From the NCBI RefSeq assembly GCF_004765605.1, contig NZ_SRLC01000002.1, positions 372,001 to 436,000 of the forward strand: 64,000 nt of DNA, read 5' to 3'. The notes under the pieces were generated by a model that saw only the letters and a program-made list of their open reading frames with translations, made no database searches and was not told the DNA's origin. The stretch is from Hymenobacter aquaticus (lineage in GTDB: Bacteria; Bacteroidota; Bacteroidia; Cytophagales; Hymenobacteraceae). Both the position numbers and the translations under genes were made by a program. Positions 59,751 through 64,000 of this stretch are shown here, in pieces. Each line of letters begins with the position of its first letter. The stretch's first letter is position 1.

Positions 59751-59798
59751 AAGCGAGCTGCCACGTTGTTTGCTCCCTGTTGTTTACTAGCTCGCCCT

Positions 59799-60524
59799 AT
59801 GAAAAAACCTAAGTTATTCCTGCTGCATTTTGCCGGTGGCAACTGCTTCTCCTTTCAATTTCTGCTCCCGTATCTAAACGACTTCGAGGTGTTTCCGCTG
59901 GAGCTGCCCGGCCGGGGCAAGCGGATGCGCGAGCCCCTGATCCGCGACTTTGAGCAGGCCGCCAAAGACATGTACCACCAAGTGATGCAGGTGCTGGCCC
60001 TCGACGCCTTTTCGGCCTCCAAGTTCCTGATCTACGGCCACAGCATGGGGGCGCGCCTGGCCTTCAAGGTGGCCGGCATGCTCGAAAAGGCCCACAAGCT
60101 ACCCGTTCACGTCATCATCAGCGGCAGCTCGGGGCCTTCGCTCCTGCAGAACGACCGCAAGATCCGGCACCTGATGAACAAGCCCGAGCTGAAGCTGGAG
60201 CTGCAAAGCCTGGGCGGCCTGCCCCAGGAAATCCTGGAAAACGAGGAGGTGTTCGACTTTTTCGAGCCCATCATCCGCTCCGACTTCGAAGTGGTGGAGC
60301 GCAACCAGCTGGGGCCGTTTCCGCCCATCCAGACGCCCATCTATGCCGTGATGGGCGACGAGGAGGACACGGCCCCGCTCATCACCAACTGGGAGCAGTA
60401 CACCACCACCGACTTTTCCTACGAGGTGCTGCCGGGCAACCATTTCTTTATTCACCAACACCCTCGCCGGATGGCCGAGATAATCCAAAGCTGCTATGCT
60501 ACGACTCCTGTATACAAATACTGA
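59799..60524 (+). CDS. Type II thioesterase of NRPS/PKS clusters
   Basis: 241 residues from the ATG at 59799, where the typical start MKKPKLFLLHFAGG begins; the upstream in-frame extension is not family-like. Alpha/beta-hydrolase fold with LELPGRGKRM, nucleophile Ser82 in GHSMGAR, Asp in MGDEED and His in PGNHFFI. It hydrolyses wrong acyl groups from carrier domains so that the assembly line is not blocked. It overlaps the phosphopantetheinyl transferase gene by 29 bases, which shows tight co-translation of two carrier-maintenance functions. Because no synthase has its own thioesterase domain, a role in final release is possible but unusual for the family. Confidence 0.94.
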   Translation: MKKPKLFLLHFAGGNCFSFQFLLPYLNDFEVFPLELPGRGKRMREPLIRDFEQAAKDMYHQVMQVLALDAFSASKFLIYGHSMGARLAFKVAGMLEKAHKLPVHVIISGSSGPSLLQNDRKIRHLMNKPELKLELQSLGGLPQEILENEEVFDFFEPIIRSDFEVVERNQLGPFPPIQTPIYAVMGDEEDTAPLITNWEQYTTTDFSYEVLPGNHFFIHQHPRRMAEIIQSCYATTPVYKY

Positions 60525-61176
60525 GTGCCTGGAGGATAATGAAATTGCGCATTATCTGGATTTTCTGCCCTTCGCCATGCACGGCGACATTCTGCGCTAC
60601 AAGTTTGCCGACGACCAGAAGCACCGCCTGCTGGCCCGCCTGATGCTGCGCTACTGCCTGCTCGAAACCACCGGCTCGGATGAGCTGATGACCGAGTGGA
60701 AAAAGGACGACAACCACAAGCCCTTCATTGCCGGCTGGTACCCGTTCAACATCTCGCACGCGGGCAAGTGGGTGATTTTTGCCTACAGCGACGAAAACAT
60801 CGGCGTCGACATCGAGAAGCAGACGGCCGTCGACTACCAGAGCCTGATTGCCTATTTCCACCCCGACGAGCAGGCCTACGTGCGCAAGTCGGACGACAAG
60901 CAGCTGAGCTTTTTCAACATTTGGGTGAAGAAGGAAGCCATTCTCAAGGCCATCGGCACCGGCATCGTGGAAGGCTGGCAGGAGTTCAGCTGCATCGACG
61001 AAATCGTGGCCTACAAAGACGAGCAGTGGGTGTTTCACCCCTTGGCCATTGCGCCCGGCTACGTGTCCTACCTCTGCACCAGCGGCAACGTTACCTCCAT
61101 CGAGCTGCAGCAGGTCTACGCCAGCGCCATTGCCACGGCTAGCCCGGCGGCGGCCTACGCCCTCCACGAGGCGTAA
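60496..61176 (+). CDS. Sfp-type 4'-phosphopantetheinyl transferase
   Basis: 226 residues. It transfers the phosphopantetheine arm from CoA to the conserved Ser of carrier domains. Motifs: WKKDDNHKPF and FNISHAGKWV, NIGVDIEKQ (Mg site Asp/Glu, about 101-109) and FFNIWVKKEAILKAIGTG (about 138-155). The start overlaps the end of the thioesterase gene, which fixes the order of translation. It should activate the eleven carrier domains in the synthases of this window and the free ACP at 49733. Confidence 0.95.
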   Translation: MLRLLYTNTECLEDNEIAHYLDFLPFAMHGDILRYKFADDQKHRLLARLMLRYCLLETTGSDELMTEWKKDDNHKPFIAGWYPFNISHAGKWVIFAYSDENIGVDIEKQTAVDYQSLIAYFHPDEQAYVRKSDDKQLSFFNIWVKKEAILKAIGTGIVEGWQEFSCIDEIVAYKDEQWVFHPLAIAPGYVSYLCTSGNVTSIELQQVYASAIATASPAAAYALHEA

Positions 61177-61279
61177 GCCGGCCGCCCCGGTTCCGAATAT
61201 TCTTATAGCCAGTGCCTTTATACTTTATTTCTAACCCCGCCTTCGGGCGGAGCACCGCAGGCCCAGCCTGCCCCCAACG

Positions 61280-63697
61280 ATGAAAGCACCGAGTATAGCG
61301 TTTCTGTTTCCCGTCCTGATTGTGGGCCTCATTGTGATGGTGTTGTCGCGCAACATCGGCGACGTGCCGGCCCTGGGCCCGCTGTTCGACCCCTTCGTGG
61401 GCCTGGCCCAGAACGACAAGCCCACCGGGCGCGCCCTGGCCACCGGCCTGCACGAGCTGCAGCGCCCGGTGCAGGTGTATTTCGACGAGCGCGAAGTACC
61501 GCACATCTTCGCCAGCCAGCAGTCCGACCTGTTTTTCGCCCAGGGCTACGTCACGGCCTCGCTGCGCCTGTGGCAGATGGACTTCGTGACCTACGCCTCG
61601 GCCGGCCGCCTGGCCGAGGTGCTGGGACCCAAGTACCTCGACAAAGACCGGTTGCAGCGCCGCCTGGGCATTCTGGAAGCGGCCAAGAAGTCGTTGGCTT
61701 TCATCGAGCAGGACAGCCAGACCAACCAGGTGCTGACGGCCTACACCAAGGGCGTGAATGCCTACATCGAGCAGCTCCACTACAAGGATTACCCGCTGGA
61801 ATACAAGCTGTTTGCCGGCAAGCCCGAGCCCTGGTCGAAGCTCAAGACGGTGCTGATTATGAAGTACATGGCCACGGCCCTGAGCGGCTACGACGAAGAC
61901 ATGGCCATGTCGAGCATGCGCCTGGCTTTGGGCAAGGACTTCGACCGGGTGTACCCCGAGTGGACGCCCGACAACTCGCCGGCGGCCCAGCGCGCCGCCA
62001 CCCAGCTGGCCCGGCACCGCCCCGCCTCCGCCGACTCGCTGGGCTACCTGAACTACGCTTTCCTGCAGGGAATCACCACCGTGACGCCCAGCGAGTACAA
62101 CCCCAAGCTGGGCAGCAACAACTGGGTGGTATCGGGCAAGAAAACCAAGTCGGGCAACCCGATTCTCTGCAACGACCTGCACCTGAGCTTGTCGTTGCCG
62201 GCTATCTGGCTGGAAATGCAGCTTTCGGCCCCCGGCATCAACGTGTACGGCGTCTCGATTCCGGGCGCGCCGGCCATCATCGTGGGCTTCAACTCGTCCA
62301 TTGCCTGGGGCACCACCAACGGGGCCACCGACGTGAAAGACTGGTACAAGCTCAAAATTGCCGACGACTACTCGGCCTACGAGTTTGACGGCCAGTGGCG
62401 CAAAACCACGGCCCGGGTCGAGGAAATCAAGGTGCGCGACGCAGCCACGGTGTATGACACGATCTACTCCACCGTGCACGGCCCCATCGTGATGGACCGG
62501 CGCTTCCACGAGAAGCCCGAGCTGCTGAACTACGCCCTGCGCTGGGAGCTGCACAACCCCTCCAACGATATTCTGGCCTTTATCAAGCTTAATACGGCTA
62601 CTAATTACCAGCAGTACCGCGCGGCCATCAGCCACTACGCCTGCCCGGTGCAGAACTTCATCTACGCCGGCAAGGACAACGACATTGCCATTACCCACCA
62701 GGGCAAAATCACGCGGAAGTGGGCCGAGCAGGGCCGCTTCGTGCTGGACGGCACCAAAAAGTCGCACCTGCCCACCAGCTACATTCCCGAAGACAGCCTG
62801 CCCGTGAGCCACAATCCCGGCAGCGGCTACCTGTTTTCGGCCAACAACCGGCCCACCGACGAGAAGTACCCCTATTATTACAACGGCTACTACAGTGAAA
62901 CCCGGGCCGCGCGCATCCACACCCTGCTGGCTGCCGACAACCAGTTCGACGTGGCTAAGATGGAGCAGATGCAGCTCGACAACACCAACGGCTTCGCGGC
63001 CCAGGCCATGCCCGTGCTGCTCGCCGCCCTCGACCGGACCAAGCTCAACGCGGCCCAGCTGAAATTCCTGGCGGCCATCGAAAACTGGCGCGGCGACTAC
63101 AGCCAGCAGGATACCACCGCCATCCTGTTTGACCTGTGGTGGGACAACGTGGAAGACTACACCTGGGATGAGCTGCGCAACTACCCGTTCTACAGCCAGG
63201 CTCCCAAGGATGAAGTGCTGCTCCAGCTCATTGCCCGCGACCCGCAGAACCGCTACTTCAACCGCATCAACACCGCCGCTACCGAAGATGCCGCCGCCGT
63301 CATTCAGTCGTCCTTCGTCGATGCCGTGGCCCGCATCGTGGAAAAAGCCGGGGAAGGCGCTTCCCCCGCGTGGGGGCAGGTCAACAAAATCAACGTGACG
63401 CACCTCTCGACGCTGGCCGCCTTCAGCCGCATGGGTATTTCCTCGGGCGGCAACCCGGAAGCCATCAACGCCATTTCCAAGAACTGGGGCCCCTCGTGGC
63501 GCATGATTGTGGAGCTCGGCGACAAGCCCAAAGCCTACGGTATCTACCCCGGCGGGCAGTCGGGCGACGTGGGCAGCCCGCACTACACCGATTTCATCGA
63601 CGACTGGCAGAAGGGCCGCTACTACGAGCTGCACTTCTACACCTCGGAGCAGGAAGCCAAAGCCGCCACCAAGGCCGCCTGGCAGCTGGGCAACTAG
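61280..63697 (+). CDS. Penicillin-acylase-family N-terminal serine hydrolase (PvdQ/penicillin amidase type)
   Basis: 805 residues. Residues about 5-23 are a hydrophobic signal or membrane anchor, so it acts in the periplasm or on the cell surface. The alpha part begins VQVYFDEREVPHIFA, as in peptidase family S45. The precursor is expected to cut itself before Ser279 in LGSNNWVVSG, which becomes the catalytic N-terminal residue of the beta chain; NDLHLSLSLP and NSSIAWGTTN follow as in the family. Members remove acyl groups from penicillins, homoserine lactones and acylated siderophore precursors. It is the last + strand gene of the cluster, 103 bases after the transferase gene. By analogy with PvdQ it may remove an acyl leader from the exported peptide, or protect the host. 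Family is sure; substrate is inferred. Confidence 0.92.
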   Translation: MKAPSIAFLFPVLIVGLIVMVLSRNIGDVPALGPLFDPFVGLAQNDKPTGRALATGLHELQRPVQVYFDEREVPHIFASQQSDLFFAQGYVTASLRLWQMDFVTYASAGRLAEVLGPKYLDKDRLQRRLGILEAAKKSLAFIEQDSQTNQVLTAYTKGVNAYIEQLHYKDYPLEYKLFAGKPEPWSKLKTVLIMKYMATALSGYDEDMAMSSMRLALGKDFDRVYPEWTPDNSPAAQRAATQLARHRPASADSLGYLNYAFLQGITTVTPSEYNPKLGSNNWVVSGKKTKSGNPILCNDLHLSLSLPAIWLEMQLSAPGINVYGVSIPGAPAIIVGFNSSIAWGTTNGATDVKDWYKLKIADDYSAYEFDGQWRKTTARVEEIKVRDAATVYDTIYSTVHGPIVMDRRFHEKPELLNYALRWELHNPSNDILAFIKLNTATNYQQYRAAISHYACPVQNFIYAGKDNDIAITHQGKITRKWAEQGRFVLDGTKKSHLPTSYIPEDSLPVSHNPGSGYLFSANNRPTDEKYPYYYNGYYSETRAARIHTLLAADNQFDVAKMEQMQLDNTNGFAAQAMPVLLAALDRTKLNAAQLKFLAAIENWRGDYSQQDTTAILFDLWWDNVEDYTWDELRNYPFYSQAPKDEVLLQLIARDPQNRYFNRINTAATEDAAAVIQSSFVDAVARIVEKAGEGASPAWGQVNKINVTHLSTLAAFSRMGISSGGNPEAINAISKNWGPSWRMIVELGDKPKAYGIYPGGQSGDVGSPHYTDFIDDWQKGRYYELHFYTSEQEAKAATKAAWQLGN

Positions 63698-63716
63698 CCC
63701 CCGCCGCCGCATCTGA

Positions 63717-63784
63717 CCCCAAACGACCCCGGCCCCAGCCGAGACGGAATGTTCCGTCTTGGCTGGGGCCGGGGTCGTTTGGGG
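63717..63784. terminator. 32-bp bidirectional hairpin terminator
   Basis: Arms 63717-63748 and 63753-63784 pair over all 32 positions with one G-U pair and a 4-base loop. It lies 20 bases after the acylase stop and 44 bases beyond the stop of the - strand gene, so it separates convergent transcripts. It marks the right edge of the cluster. Confidence 0.75.
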
Positions 63785-63827
63785 CAATGGCTGGCGCAGG
63801 GCCGCTCCGCCAGCCTGAAGTTAAGCG

Positions 63828-64000
63828 TTACGCTTTTTTCTCCAGCTCCATTTCGCATACCGGGCATTTGCCGGGCTTGGTGCTCTGGCTGCCTTCGCAG
63901 CCCATGGGGCACTCATACAGCACCGAGCTGGCTTTGAGCTGGCTGCCGGTTTTGGCCTGCCACTCCTTAAACTGCTTGATTTCCTTTTCCTGAGCGTTTA
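63828..64000 (-). CDS. Heavy-metal-binding-domain protein, C-terminal part (start outside window)
   Basis: Reading the - strand from 64000 gives 56 codons and a TAA at 63830-63828. The peptide ends with YECPMGCEGS...KPGKCPVCEMELEKK, the CPMxx...PGKCPxCxMxL pattern of the small heavy-metal-binding domain found at the ends of Bacteroidota periplasmic and copper-efflux proteins. The part before it (EKEIKQFKEWQAKTGSQ) is charged and helical. The gene converges on the acylase gene and appears unrelated to the biosynthetic cluster. Confidence 0.82.
   Translation of the reverse strand, partial: NAQEKEIKQFKEWQAKTGSQLKASSVLYECPMGCEGSQSTKPGKCPVCEMELEKKA

Noticed and set aside
59766..59798. Upstream start for the type II thioesterase
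   Set aside because: The family's usual N-terminus begins at the ATG at 59799.
1875..63697. Naming the product as a known siderophore or antibiotic
   Set aside because: Residue codes are hand-read, two are unassigned and the start of the assembly line is outside the window.
1..64000. tRNA, rRNA, MbtH-like gene, integrase or transposase
   Set aside because: None was recognised on either strand by eye; a small MbtH-like gene (about 70 codons) was looked for in the gaps and not found.

Overview
The window is a GC-rich (by eye, above 60%) secondary-metabolite locus, almost entirely on the + strand. Bacteroidota are suggested, probably a Hymenobacter-like member of the Cytophagales. The grounds are very GC-rich coding sequence behind AT-rich gene leaders with no Shine-Dalgarno pattern, a SusC-like TonB-dependent receptor (carboxypeptidase-regulatory fold plus plug plus barrel), and a UpxY-type NusG paralogue. 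The taxonomy is an inference from these traits, not from a marker gene.

Region 1 (1-42186) is a hybrid NRPS/PKS assembly line of six synthase genes plus one tailoring enzyme. In order: the tail of an upstream NRPS (dead-looking A, then PCP); a 4632-residue NRPS (docking-C-A-PCP-E-C-A-PCP-E-C-A-PCP-C); a SyrP-like Fe(II)/2-oxoglutarate hydroxylase; a 3584-residue NRPS (degenerate C-A-PCP-C-A-PCP-E-C-A-PCP); a one-module NRPS (docking-C-A-PCP); a PKS module (KS-AT-inactive KR-ACP); and a last NRPS (docking-C-A-PCP-E-terminal C). Specificity codes read by hand against PheA give D-Asp, D-Ser, Asn, Asn, D-Asp, Asp, unassigned, a malonate unit, then Gly. The product is therefore predicted to be an acidic lipo- or polyketide-peptide rich in Asp/Asn, some of it possibly beta-hydroxylated, which would suit metal binding. 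No synthase carries a thioesterase domain.

Region 2 (42187-45477) holds an outer-membrane TonB-dependent receptor gene and a 546-base non-coding stretch with three strong hairpins. Region 3 (45478-61176) starts with a NusG-like antiterminator gene. It continues with a SagB-type nitroreductase-fold dehydrogenase, an alpha/beta hydrolase, an aminotransferase, a free acyl carrier protein, a D-threonine aldolase/D-serine dehydratase-fold PLP enzyme, an odd NRPS (half C-A-PCP-dead E-terminal C), a SAM methyltransferase, a SyrD/PvdE-like ABC exporter, a type II thioesterase and an Sfp-type phosphopantetheinyl transferase. Region 4 (61280-63697) is a penicillin-acylase-family N-terminal hydrolase, closed by a 32-bp bidirectional hairpin. 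An unrelated heavy-metal-binding-domain gene enters from the right on the - strand.

The genes make a coherent set: the phosphopantetheinyl transferase activates about a dozen carrier domains, the synthases build the chain, the type II thioesterase clears blocked carriers, the hydroxylase, dehydrogenase and methyltransferase tailor, the ABC protein exports, and the acylase may remove an acyl leader outside the cytoplasm, as PvdQ does for pyoverdine. The most unusual points are these: protein boundaries where a catalytic C domain ends one protein and a C remnant without its catalytic motif begins another; a cysteine-rich insertion in one Asn-type A domain; a visibly recombinant module; two related terminal C domains with no thioesterase; and a cluster-encoded NusG paralogue beside many intercistronic hairpins.
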